From Molanna angustata (lineage: Eukaryota > Arthropoda > Insecta > Trichoptera > Molannidae): a stretch of 64,000 nucleotides of DNA. Positions 47,482-62,237 of this stretch are shown here, piece by piece. Under the pieces are notes generated by a model. It worked only from the letters and a program-made list of their open reading frames with translations. It did not search any database and was not told the DNA's origin. The stretch's first letter is position 1, and every line of letters begins with the position of its first letter. Position numbers and translations under genes: made by a program. The stretch spans positions 28,719,091 through 28,783,090 of the forward strand of contig OY754970.1 of assembly GCA_963576475.1 (NCBI GenBank). Direction: 5' to 3'.

Positions 47482-49610
47482 AATTTGTTTTAGTTGTATT
47501 CGAATACTTAAACAAAAATTTGTAAGTATGTATAGGTACTATATTTTATGTGGGTATTACATTATTTTAATTTTTTTATCATCTGACAAAAAAAACTTAA
47601 AAAGCCGTAATACTCATTTGAAAAAAATAAGAATTTCAAATTACTATCGAAAGAGGTCACATAAAAAGTGACAAAAGTATAACGACAAAACTAGAAAAAT
47701 GACAAAATATTTCGAAAAAAGTTATCACTATATGTATATAAAACATGCATGAAGGTTTTTATTTGTTTGAAAATGGGTATATTATAAAAAAAAAACATTT
47801 AATTTACAGGTTATCCACGAAGGAATGATAGTATTTTATTATATCAGTTATTTGTGATGATGTAAAATCCAATACCTAACTATAAAAAATTCTTCATATT
47901 GAAAAATGAAGTATTTTTATAGTTATAGGATTTTAAAAGCAGAATTGATGTAAAATTATTTCGCATAAAACCAAATAATAATATTAGTAATTATTATATG
48001 TATAAAACGAACAACACATAAAAAACTATAATATATTACTGTATGCGACTTTTATTTAATATTCAATTGTGTTACATTTCTTTTAAACGACCATACGTTT
48101 ATTTATTTTGACAGTTTATGAATTTGCTTTGTCTATGGTTTACAACTCGTTAAATGAGGAGTGTGGTTTTCATTTAAATAACAAATAATTTGTGGAAAAT
48201 AATATTCCGACTTGTAATTAGTTTTATTTAAAAATTAAAATTTATTCAAATTAATACAAAACATCTTTATATTAGTTGAGTACTCTGTATAATACGCATT
48301 TTCAGTCGTACTTACAAATTTTTAAGGTTATAGTGACAGCTGACACTTCATTATGTGAGTTATATTTTTTTTTTATTTTCGTGTGCCTACTTAGTGTGCC
48401 TATTTATTTTTTTTGATATTTCATTATTATTGCATGCTGATTTTCCTATAGGTACAACATTTTATAATGCACATATTTCATAGTAAACATGTTTCTAAAC
48501 TCCGTGTACTCATTCATTCCTCGAACCCATTATTCGCATAATATATTTACCTATTTAAGTTTTGGCGCATTATTCAAAATAGAATAGGCAGGATGGATGC
48601 ATGTTTACAAAGTAACTTGTAAATTACTTAACAATCCTGATTATATATTATAATGAAAACATATTGTTATTTGGAGTTTCAACACTGATTCTTTAAAGTT
48701 ATTGTATAAAATAACTTTTATTGATGATATTTTTTTCTCGTAACTCATAAGTACAAGTATACTTGCGAAGTTTTTAGGTGTATTTTTCATTTTTAAATTC
48801 AGCCAAAGTTTTAGAGTTATATTTTCATTAAGAATACTTTTCTCGCTAATGAACTGTTCTATTTTAATTTTAATTTTATTTTTATAATTATAGTTTTAAA
48901 CATTTCTATCAGTTTTCCGTATCATATTATTGATTATTGTGTAAAAAATGAACAAAAGTGCATATATTCTATAGATTATCAATCATTTAGTTTTTTTTTT
49001 TATACATATATCTAGGTAATATAAAAAAAACATATATCATAAACGTTTATTATTTTACGTTTATTCGGTAAATGTATATAAATAAGACTATGAATTTCCT
49101 TTGGATGTAATAGGGTACGGTGTATAACCAATGTGAGGGTCGTTTTTCCAAGCCACGCCTTCGATCGATACTGGTTAGTGGATAACGTCGCTACCTGTAC
49201 TGTATAGTAAGCTGTGTGATGCTTCGGTGACGCGATCGCTTCAATTTTCTTTTTATTATATCGCGAGAGTTCACGCTAGATGGCTCGGTGCAGCGTAATG
49301 TTGAGATACGATATGCGCTGTCAGTTCATCTTTATATCGTCGTTTGTCATGAGTAACGTAGAGTGTCGAAAATCGCCGGTGACATTTCCTATTTCGATAA
49401 CGCTGTAGCTTTAGTTTTATCGCGCTTTTGTGATTGCGCAATCGTACACCTTAAAGACATTTGACATTTGGTCACCGATGTAAACAAGTGATTTAGGTGA
49501 AACGTTCTGTGTTATTCAGTTTATTTATGTTCCGTGGATCTCAAGGAGATGAACAGGAGTGTTATTTGCTGTATAAATGGATTTCAAGTCGAAGCTGAGA
49601 GTAGCGGGGT
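47482..49610. other. Intergenic and likely ZDHHC 5' region
   Basis: AT-rich to about 49100. From 49120 to 49500 CpG and GC content rises (GTCGTCGTTTG-like, CGATCGATACTGG), as expected for a promoter/5' UTR. Exact transcription start and any 5' non-coding exon cannot be placed. Confidence 0.4.
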
Positions 49611-49634
49611 TAATAAATAACCGATGCGAATATC

Positions 49635-51653
49635 ATGCTGGATGGATCTGCGGAGGAGTCCGGTGCGTTCTGTTCGTTCCAGGATAGTCAGTCAGCCCCC
49701 GAGCACCGGCGCTGGAGAAGACGTCACGGGCTTCAGCTGCCCCTTCACCCTCAGCAGGTGGCCGGGTGGCTGGCCTTGCTCGGCTTCGGTGCCGCCTGCT
49801 TCGCTCTCTTGGTGCCAGCCTTAGCTTCCACCCTCAGGAAGCCCGTGTTTTATGTCTTCCTCGCACTCTTCCTATTGCACATCGTCTCGCATTTGATAGC
49901 CCTTCTGCTCGACCCGGCAGAAGACGATCTCAGAAAGATCAATTCTAGTCGAGTAGTACCTGAATTCGACCGAAGTAAGCACGCTCATGTTATAGAAAAT
50001 GGACGATGCCATTTGTGTAACATTCGTACCAGCGGACCTAGAACTAAGCACTGTAGCGTATGCAATAAGTGTGTACATCACTTTGACCATCACTGTAAAT
50101 GGCTCAATCATTGCATCGGAAGTAGGAACTATGTAGCCTTCTTCATGTGCGTGGTGAGCGCCGTGACGGCGGCTTTGGTGGTGGTGGCTGTCGCAGTGGC
50201 CGAACTGGTGCTTTACTATGTCGAGCCGGAATGGCTCGCACCTTGGGAAGTGCTCACTGCGCTCAACGCTACCCTGGGAAACTCAACCGCCACGGAGACC
50301 GATGCTGGCCGAATACTCGCCATGCAAGACACGGTGTTTCTTCTTATCGTGGGTATTGTGGCTCTTCTGGCGGCTATCACTGCCGGATTGCTGCTACATT
50401 TGTGCTTTTTCCACGTTTACATCTCCTTCTTGGGTCTCACCACCTACGAGTATATTCGAAATTACCGTCAACGAGCGATGGCTACAGCACCTCCCGCCGG
50501 TGAAAATTCCGACGAAGTGCCTAAAAATAAAGTGTATATCTGTTCCAACGTACGTTCCACGAAAAGAGACAGTGAATCCAGTCACCGTCCCTCGAGTTTG
50601 TATTGCTGCGACGCATCCAGCGAATATTATGAGCACACACACAATACGTACTATTTCTGTTCAGTTCTCGAAGAAGAGAGTCCCACTGCAGAGGACGTTT
50701 TTGCCGCTAAAAGTTTCCAATGTTGTTCGGAGACTCGTCGTTACAAAAGAGATTCTAAGCGTTCCAACGTTGATATTGAACAGGTGAAAACGGTTTCTCA
50801 AGGATGTACCGTGTGCACTGTCAAGTCGAGAATGCGCTCAGGAGATGGCGATGCAAAGGCTTGTGTACTCAAAACAATCAACAAACATCATAGATGGAAA
50901 CGAAAATGGAACTGTTGTTCCACCGTTCCGGAGAGTCCCAGCACGCCGGAAGATAATTCAATTTCAGCCATGGAAAATGGTACTCACTTAAACGGGAGCA
51001 AAAGTTCCGTCGAACCGATTGCCACCGTTTCTGCCAGTTTGGAATATGAACCGGAGACTAAAAATGGAAGTTCAGGTCGTAAGAAAGATTCAACGTCGGA
51101 GGAGCGTCCTAGGTCTAGTCGTTTCTATTCACGCACATGGTCCATGGTGCAGTTCCGGCGCGTGTATAGGGCTCTCAATCGAATAGGCATGAGAAAGCGG
51201 CGGGCCCGACCGTCCAAGCAATACCACGCCCGAACCAACCAAGTAGGGCCAGTGTCATCAGGGCCGCAGCCGGCGAGTCCTCGCGATACAGAGTCGGAAA
51301 AGGAAAAAGAGTGGGATGAAAAGCATGACGGTGTCGAGGAGATAAAGAGCGTCCCTTTGAGCACCAAGTTACCTTCTCTGCCGCCTCCCGTGCGTCGCAA
51401 GATGAGCGTTACCGACTTGCAAGAGCTGGCGGAGTCTCTGGGCTCCGGGGTGGGACCCGGGAGCGGCGGCGGTGTCGCTTTACGCGGAAGAGTGAGTAGA
51501 AGAGGGCGAAGGAAAACCCTGGCACGTCCTCGGTCGCCGGCTCTTTCTCCCATTCACGAGTCGGGCCTATCGAATCCTGCCTCTCCGCAACCTTGTCGCG
51601 CTGTTCTAGGACTCTGCCCCAAGAGACCGACGCAACCCGGAGAAGATTCTTGA
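49635..51653 (+). CDS. ZDHHC1/ZDHHC11-like palmitoyltransferase, single coding exon
   Basis: 672 residues. Two hydrophobic segments (about 43-64, 70-92) precede the cysteine-rich DHHC domain: CHLCN (125), GPRTKHCSVCNKCVHHFDHH (134-153) and the catalytic DHHC at 151-154. It is followed by KWLNHCIGSRNY, two more membrane segments (about 167-195, 233-260) and TTYE (269-272). It S-acylates membrane-associated substrates, the cysteine of DHHC carrying the acyl intermediate. KWLN-C-G-RNY and TTYEYI favour the ZDHHC1/11 branch. The tail (about 280-672) is long and Ser/Arg-rich, with Cys clusters. An in-frame stop at 49614-49616 makes 49635 the first in-frame ATG; an out-of-frame ATG at 49624 overlaps it. 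Codons are GC-richer than the surroundings. Poly(A) candidate AATAAA 51676-51681. Exact orthology is uncertain. Confidence 0.92.
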   Translation: MLDGSAEESGAFCSFQDSQSAPEHRRWRRRHGLQLPLHPQQVAGWLALLGFGAACFALLVPALASTLRKPVFYVFLALFLLHIVSHLIALLLDPAEDDLRKINSSRVVPEFDRSKHAHVIENGRCHLCNIRTSGPRTKHCSVCNKCVHHFDHHCKWLNHCIGSRNYVAFFMCVVSAVTAALVVVAVAVAELVLYYVEPEWLAPWEVLTALNATLGNSTATETDAGRILAMQDTVFLLIVGIVALLAAITAGLLLHLCFFHVYISFLGLTTYEYIRNYRQRAMATAPPAGENSDEVPKNKVYICSNVRSTKRDSESSHRPSSLYCCDASSEYYEHTHNTYYFCSVLEEESPTAEDVFAAKSFQCCSETRRYKRDSKRSNVDIEQVKTVSQGCTVCTVKSRMRSGDGDAKACVLKTINKHHRWKRKWNCCSTVPESPSTPEDNSISAMENGTHLNGSKSSVEPIATVSASLEYEPETKNGSSGRKKDSTSEERPRSSRFYSRTWSMVQFRRVYRALNRIGMRKRRARPSKQYHARTNQVGPVSSGPQPASPRDTESEKEKEWDEKHDGVEEIKSVPLSTKLPSLPPPVRRKMSVTDLQELAESLGSGVGPGSGGGVALRGRVSRRGRRKTLARPRSPALSPIHESGLSNPASPQPCRAVLGLCPKRPTQPGEDS

Positions 51654-55195
<3,542 letters not shown>

Positions 55196-55641
55196 AAATG
55201 AAACTACTGAGATGAATTTATCAAATTAATCAATTTGTCAAACAGTCAAATTAATGATGTATAGAAATTATTATTATTTCAACCATGCTCATTGAATAGC
55301 CATGAAACAGACATCAGCTAAGACCGCCACAACCAAGAACAACACATGCGCAGCGTCAATATAGTTTTTTTGGCACCAAGACTCTATAATTAAATAATGA
55401 TAGATATTGAACAAAACATATCGCATGATGGGAAAAATTTCAAAGACCTCGTTACTCGTTGGCTGAAGCAGATTGGAAGAGAAGGATCTGCCTCGGTACT
55501 CTTAGATTTTTTGAGATAGAGGTTTTAGAGTTTTTCATCCTGGTTGTTTGATGTTCTAAGTGAATGGAATATGTGAAGAAAAAAAAAAAGAATACAAATC
55601 ATATGATCGCAGAGTAGCCATAGCAATTTTAAACTAGTACT

Positions 55642-55800
55642 GCCTCAGAACAGACTATGTCTAGCGAGGCAGTAAAATTTCCAAATGTGTGAAAAAAATA
55701 TATTGTAAAACTGTAATTAGGTATAAATTAAATTGTATTTTGTTCCTTTGTAATATTTATACTGTTGGAAATATATTATTCATTCATTCATTCATTCATT
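55642..55800 (+). repeat. LINE 3' tail fragment with hairpin
   Basis: ACTGCCTCAGAACAG...CTAGCGAGGCAGT forms a hairpin. It is followed by TTGTAATAT-type sequence and an (ATTC)n tail, as in the fragments at 3077 and 43811. Confidence 0.6.
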
Positions 55801-56659
55801 TGTAAATTTCGATTCTTACTCAGATAATAATAATTTTACTTACATTATGTTTGGATAAATAATAGCTTACTTTAATAATTGTCAGTCTTCATGGCTCAGT
55901 AAAACATAGTGAATGAGATGATTGTATACACAGGGAGTAAATCTCCGTAATATGTTTGACATAAAATTTCGGCTTTGGTAAATTCATTAATTAAAACTTT
56001 TACGTCATGACAGTTTGGGAAGCACTGATTGTTATGTATTTTACCCTAAAGGAATACAACATTAATTCTTATTTATGATATAATGTACAATGTACACATA
56101 GCATCGTTTTTAACTATTTACTATACAAATATAACGCATATTATTGTGTATATTTTGTTAATCCGAATGTTTGATTGGTAGTTTTTTATTTATTTTTAAA
56201 AGTTAACGTTTTTTTGTACCTACATATGTAATTTTCATACATACATAACATCGCGGAATATCCCACAATGTGGGGTAGCCAGCGACAGGTGTGCGGTTGT
56301 GCATTACTTTAGTAAAGTAAACTCGACACATTCGTCATCCCCACACATCAGTCTCGTCTCATAACATAGGCACTACATTCAGAATGAGTGGTGAACCTCA
56401 TTGCCGATCTATGTGAGATGTTATTGTTGCATTTTTGATTACCCGGCTCTTATTATACGGGACACCCGAAAACGGTGATAGTACAAAAGAGTGGAAGCAC
56501 TATTATAAGGCGGTTCCTCACAGCAAGAATTTCAATAATTATTTAAAATATTTTTTTTTAAATTCACTAAATAATTTCAATATTTTTTTAATAAACACGA
56601 TTTTGATACTAATTGTGATAGTTTAATGTTTTTTGCTGATAATTGCTTGATTTCAAAAT
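55801..56659. other. Intergenic, no gene seen
   Basis: AT-rich. TCATGGCTCAGT near 55888 recalls the SINE family 1 head, but the rest is lost. A GC-richer patch at 56250-56410 shows no coding signal. Confidence 0.4.
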
Positions 56660-56843
56660 CAGGGGGGCAAATCTGGTTAACAGGCGGAATCACAACCATC
56701 CATGTTTACCTATATCATTGATATGGATATTATTATCTAATGGAGTTCTATAACATCTTCAGATATTATAGAACTCCATAAAATAATTATATCCATAACA
56801 TGGATGGTTTTGATCCCGCCGGCGGACCAGACTTGCCCCCCTG
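56660..56843. mobile_element. Palindromic MITE (GGGGGGCAAGTCTGG family), copy 2
   Basis: Ends TCAGGGGGGCAA and TTGCCCCCCTGA. The interior matches 28646-28833 (AATTATATCCAT, GGAGTTCTAT) with scattered changes. Palindromic through most of its length. Confidence 0.85.
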
Positions 56844-58950
56844 AATTCGATTCACGGCAAATCAGGATACATAATTCCATAATGTACCTACAATCGGAAA
56901 TATAAGGAATTTTTATTTACTTTTTAGTAGATTATCACCTCCTTTTTGTGTGAATAAAAAAGTAGCATTTTTTTATAAAACATTTTTCAGTTGTTCAAGC
57001 CTTAAGGAGAGAAACGATCGTCCTTTAAAAAATGAAAATAAATTTTCGTAGAGCGTAAGATCTTGTTTGAGTTTTACCGCAATCTTTAAATAATAAAAAA
57101 TAGACTCATTTCAACGGTAGGTATTTAATTTAAATTATCTAACAAAGGTATAGAAGATAATGTCAGAAGAATGAAGAATGGTTGACTTGTAATGATTTAG
57201 ATATTAACCTTATCTAATTGCTGCTATTGTGATAGTTTCATAATGTGTAATCAATTAATTATATTATATTTTAGAAATAAGTAACATTACGAAAAAAAAA
57301 ATAAAAAAAAACTATTGTATTGAGCGATCCGATCCACTGAATATATTCGTGAATTATTGTAATATTAAAAGTATTTTATATTATTTCTTATTAAATGTAT
57401 ATTATTTACAATTATTTCTCGTTTGATTTATAAAATACGTATAGGAGATTTAAACTATCCAATTTGACCACGTTCCCTCATCGCTCTGAGTTATCTCACG
57501 CACGCTTCCCATAACGTCCCATTTCCTTCTAAATTCCTTTTCCTACAGCAAAAAATATTATGTTACTGATGTTTCTTTTTCAATTCATGTTCTTTAACCA
57601 GTAATATTCATCAAACATTTTTGGCTTATTTGTTGTATTACTGTCTGCTTGTCCTATGTACTAAATTGGCTGTATGTTTGTTTTCAATTAATAAAATAAA
57701 ATAAATACATATTCCCGCATCTGCAAGTGATACTATAAATATAAACTAGGTGCATAGTACAACATGAGATTCAACTGTCGATGGCGTTAGTATGTACCTA
57801 TGTATAGTTAAAGAAAACGTACCATAGTTATCAAACAATAAACAATAAAATCCAAATTATTGAATATTTTAAGATATCTTGTTTTCTATACAAAACATGT
57901 ATGTCAAAATAGGATAGTGTGGAGGTCAGCCCTTGTTTCCTACCCCGATTATTCATACAGCTTGATGGTATGTTTCTATGAAGATTAAGTGTCAAACTAT
58001 TGAGTACAAATTTTATGAAACGACGTCGTCATTTTCGTCATTCGTCAGTCGTCATTGATTTATTACAAAAATTTGTTGAAAAAAACTTGAGATGTATTGT
58101 TATAATGTATATGTTTTTATAGAAAATAAATTATTTAGTTGAGGTGCTTCAGCGTTTTTTGGTATTTTCGGAAATATAGGCAGTTAAACACAAATTTGTC
58201 ATAAAAAATGTTTTTCTTAATAAAAATAGTTTGTGAAACCCTGGATCTTTTTCATAAAAATGGTATGATATTTTTATGTATTTGTACAAATTTTCAGTGT
58301 TCCAGCTTTCATTTGGAAATATAAATAAAAATAAATATTGAGAAGCCCTAACTGGAACAAATACATAATTTCACATTCTAAGTACAATAATTTTGTAAGC
58401 TTAAAATTTTCTATACTTTCTGAATTTTTGGGCTCATTTTATGAAAATGATGAAATTTGAATTATTTGTGGAGTGACTTATAGCGTTGGCACTATGTACT
58501 CTTTCGTTTTACTCTAGGTTCATCCATTTACATATAACATGTATTATGTGAAGTCTCCATGTTGGTGTTTTTTGACTTTCAAGTTGTAAAAACCATGCAA
58601 CAAGTCCACTACTGACGACTACTCTATACAATTCTCTCATACTGGACCAGAGTTAATTCAGTCGATTTATCGAGATATATAAATTTTCCTGAACAAATCG
58701 ACGGCTGGATAGTTTCATAAAAATGTTAAAAACGGTGTATAATAAGTAATAATATCTTTAAAACATGTATTCGTGGATTAGTTGGGAACTTCCAATGAAC
58801 CAACATTATTTTCAGCTAGGAATCGAACCTTTTTTTATTATCGATCGACTTTTTACAACTGTAAATAAATAATACTATTCAATGATAAGTAGGTACCTCA
58901 AACATTATTACATAATATTTTTTTCTGAACATTATGTGTCATATCAGAGT
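56844..58950. other. AT-rich intergenic, no gene seen
   Basis: No coding region, RNA gene or clear repeat boundaries seen. ACATGAGATTCAACTGTCGATGG (about 57762) resembles sequence after the repeat at 22640 (about 22649), suggesting shared old repeat. Confidence 0.4.
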
Positions 58951-59100
58951 ACCGCGCTGGGTTTAGTAATCCAGTGGTCGCGAGCTCGAATCCTGCCACG
59001 ACCGATTTCGTTCACCTATAGCACAAGCATTTAGGCTTAGTTTAGGGAATGTATGTATATTTACTTACTTGTTACAAGGATATATTCATTCTTAATGAAA
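58951..59100 (+). mobile_element. tRNA-derived SINE, family 2, copy 4 (5'-truncated)
   Basis: Begins within the tRNA head (CCGCGCTGGG, AGTAATCCAGTGGTCGCGAG). Body TTCACCTATAGCACAAGCA and an A-rich tail near 59098. Confidence 0.75.
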
Positions 59101-59255
59101 AAAAAGAAAGACATTTTTATAGGTAAAATCTGTTATCTTATTTACTTATTATGTAATATTTTATTTTTTTATCTTAAACATATTATTAAATACATATATG
59201 TACCCACATGCATAAATATGTTATCTTTTGGATTGTTTTTTTAATCAACATTAAA

Positions 59256-59609
59256 TCAGGATAAATAACGATTTTTTGCCATAATTATGTCACCAGGGGT
59301 GCATCCTTCCCCCATAAGTGGACATATCAGAAGGTGACTCTCATCCTGGGTTACGCCGCAGTCACATAGAGTGTCATCTTCAGAGAGGTACCCCCACCTT
59401 GCGAGGTTCACTCTACATCGTGTGACACCGACCCTTAATCTGTTGAGGGTAGTCCATAAACAGTAGGGAAGGTCTCTTCCTATTGGGATACCCTCACGTG
59501 GATGCATCCACAGCCCCGCTCCAAGGTCCTGTTTCCACAGATCCTCTCTCCTTTTTTGTGAATTTTCAATCGGGTAGGTGCTTTTAATGAAGCTATTTCT
59601 GGATTTCAA
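59256..59609 (-). pseudogene. LINE C-terminal fragment with zinc-finger-like motif
   Basis: 117 minus-strand residues contain LWKQDLGAGLWMHPREGIPI, LRVGVTRCRVNLARWGYL and CDCGVTQDESHLLICPLM, the Cys-Cys-His-Cys pattern found after the RT domain in several insect LINEs. Truncated upstream; no catalytic motif. Confidence 0.7.
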
Positions 59610-59796
59610 ACGTGAGGCTGATGGTTGGTGGTGATATAGAGGGTGCCTACGATCATGAGTTTGTTTGTACCTCTCTTCATCTGCAGCTGTCCTTCGTCGA
59701 GTGTGGGGTGTGGGGTGAAGAGCGTCGAGTGTGGGGTGTGGGTGTGGGGTGTCGAAGAACTTTAAACAAACCTTTTATATTTATTATTTTATTGTA

Positions 59797-59985
59797 GACC
59801 TCCGTGGCTGATGTAGACATCTGACTTCTGAGATAAAGGTTCCGGGTTAAATTTCCGGTTATGAATTGTGTTTTCAGTCTGGATTTGTAAGACGCTTAAT
59901 ATCACAAGTCTGCAGAATATGGCAACTTGTTATTGGGTACGTGTTAAATAATAGCCTGTTAGTTTCCCGAGAAGCAATACAAAAT
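59797..59985 (+). mobile_element. tRNA-derived SINE, family 1, copy 3 (decayed)
   Basis: Head TCCGTGGCTGATG and GGTTCCGGGTTAAATTTCC. Body GTGTTTTCAGTCTGGA and GGCAACTTGTTATTGGGT as in copies 1 and 2. Confidence 0.75.
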
Positions 59986-60989
59986 ATTTTGGTTTAAAAA
60001 AAAACAAGGCTTAGCTTCGAACAAAGCTCGTGTCCTGATATTTCACAATTACGTGGTGTATAATCAAAATTCTTTCGTGTACCAAACGATGATCGATGTC
60101 GTTTACATACATTTTCATGTTGAAAACATAATTCCGTATATATTTTAAACTATCGCCGACCATTATGGATTGAGTAGCCGAAAAAATGCTTTAATTATGA
60201 TGGAAAACAACGATATTTACGTTTGAAGCTATTGTTGTTTTTAATTTAATCAGCAAAGCAAATGATAAAATTCTCTAATTGGCAGATAGACGTTAAAACG
60301 ACCCTTATCAAAATTCAAAATACCTCGAAGGAAAACTTCAGAGGGTTTATCAAAACATTATTATTATTTCCCACTTAATGTTTCGGTACAAACGAAACTC
60401 TTTGTCTGACTACATGTTGTTCTCTGTTGTCTAAGGCGTGAAATATTACAATATAAATACCTTCTATAATTTCTCACACTGTGTCAATATCTTTTAAACA
60501 CATAACTACGAGTCTTCTAATTAATTATGGATTACACAAGTTTGTGTATAGAAAATTTAACTCGAATTAACGTTCAGGGTAGTGGTTAGCAAATTCATTC
60601 CGGATCTTGGTCCATTGTGGCATGTGTCATACAAAGACTGAGCTTACATGACACGGCCGCTTTCTCCAAGGTCCCTCAAAATCGAACATCAGCTAAGTAC
60701 CCATTCGAAACTTAAATCCTTAAGTGGCTTACTTAATAAATTTGCATTTCACCAACAAATAACAGCCACACTAAGCTAAGGTCAGGATTAGTTTTTGTTA
60801 TGTTTCCGGTGAACATGAATATGGACTCAAGATAACGTTACTTTAAAAAATATGCAAATAAGAAATACATAATAAACTATAAAAATATCATTAAAATATT
60901 CTAACGTGTGAATTTCACGATTTTTACTCTATATATAAATTAATTATAAAAAAAGTACTATTTTGATCTCATGAGTACAGGTAATTGCC
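59986..60989. other. Intergenic, no gene seen
   Basis: AT-rich with no coding signal. A GC-richer stretch 60580-60790 may be an old repeat; I cannot classify it. Confidence 0.35.
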
Positions 60990-61270
60990 GCTGGCGCCAA
61001 CAGATGGCGCTAGCGGCGCTCGCTGTCAGGGTAGCCTTGTTTGTACACCAGTTTTTGTTTTTGACACATCATGTACAGACAGTTTATTTAGTATTCACAC
61101 CAATTTAGTTATTTTATTTTAATATTTGTTACTTTTTTTAATATACAATGCAACTGGCTCATGCCAGCCGCAATTATAACTACAGACAAACCTAACCAAT
61201 CTATTTTTACCAAACTTTTGCAGGTTTGGTTTAAAAAATCGGTGTACATCCTAGGATATACTCGCTGTCA
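60990..61270 (-). repeat. Dispersed repeat, inverted copy of 23975-24240
   Basis: Contains TTGTTTTTGACACATCATGT, TTTAGTATTCACACCAA and GGTGTACATCCTAGGATA, the reverse complement of blocks at 23975-24240. Confidence 0.7.
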
Positions 61271-61365
61271 TGGCTGTTTATTCGCTTCGCACTTGTTGAT
61301 TGTTGAGATTGTTCGACACGGGACGCGCATATTTATCAGAGTATAATATTTAGCAGAGTATAATT

Positions 61366-61515
61366 ATGGATAAACCAAGGAAACGTTCTACAAATTTTAC
61401 CCCCAGTGAAAAAACTAAATTAATTGAATTAGTTTCAAAAAACACGGCAATTACTTCAAAACAAACGGATGGAGCATGTCTGTCAAACGCGTTAAGTGAC
61501 GCTTATGACGGTTAA
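61366..61515 (+). pseudogene. Truncated Myb/SANT-like domain frame
   Basis: 49 codons beginning MDKPRKRSTNFTPSEKTKLI and continuing ELVSKNTAITSKQTDG. This resembles the start of Myb/SANT-like DNA-binding domains found in transposon-derived insect proteins. The frame ends shortly after, at unrelated sequence. Probably the 5' stub of a gene or transposon cut by a later insertion. Confidence 0.5.
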
Positions 61516-61689
61516 TCCACTAGAGACCGCCACTTAAAATTTTATGCGCCGACGTCGCTAAGCGAGGCTAAGATTGTTTGGTGAAATGCAATTTTGCGCT
61601 AAGTGGTTCATAAATGTGATTTTTTAAGTTAAGGAGCCTTGGGGAAATCGGGCACTAGAGTCTCGTAAGATTTAAGTCTTCAAGATTTA

Positions 61690-61860
61690 AGAATTTTTTT
61701 TTTTTTTTATTATTAATACCAAAAATAAAAAAAATTACAAAATAAGTACAAGTAAAAATACATCAGTTAAATTACACTTAAAATTATTTCAAATATATGG
61801 GTTGGTTTGTACCACCTCACTAGGCCAGGCCTGTTCCGAGGTGGTATATGTTTCATACCT
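61690..61860 (-). repeat. LINE 3' tail fragment (antisense)
   Basis: Reverse complement shows ACCACCTCGGAACAGGCC and CCTAGTGAGGTGGT with A-rich sequence after, the same hairpin and tail seen at 43811 and 55642. Confidence 0.6.
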
Positions 61861-62020
61861 TTTTATTTTCAATGATTTAGTATGTATCTGCTGTCTTTTT
61901 TTTTATTTTTACATAAGGATTTTCATTAAATATAGCTTGTCAACATTATCCTAATTTTTTTGGTTTAATCTTGAAAAAAATCCTCGATCCACAAGCGAGG
62001 GTATAAATATAGTTTTTGAT

Positions 62021-62130
62021 TTGTGGTGGCAGAGCTATCAGGGCGCTGGGTTAATCCATTGGTCACGAGTTCGAATCCTGCTATAGGTGAATCCACGAAC
62101 GATTCACCTATAGCACAAACATTTACATCC
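62021..62130 (+). mobile_element. tRNA-derived SINE, family 2, copy 5 (rearranged)
   Basis: Head GGTGGCAGAGCTATCAGGGC and GAGTTCGAATCCTGC, then a shortened, partly duplicated body with two CACCTATAG/CTATAGGTG blocks in opposite orientation. Confidence 0.65.
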
Positions 62131-62142
62131 TCATAATCATAA

Positions 62143-62146
<4 letters not shown>

Positions 62147-62234
<88 letters not shown>
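62147..62234. repeat. (TA)n microsatellite, left of Tc1 element
   Basis: TA array that resumes at 63973-64000 after the transposon, so the element sits inside one array. Confidence 0.95.

Positions 62235-62237
<3 letters not shown>

Noticed and set aside
49624..49824. 66-residue frame at 49624 and several other frames overlapping the ZDHHC gene as separate genes
   Set aside because: They are out-of-frame shadows of the GC-rich palmitoyltransferase coding sequence; only the overlapping upstream start is worth noting.
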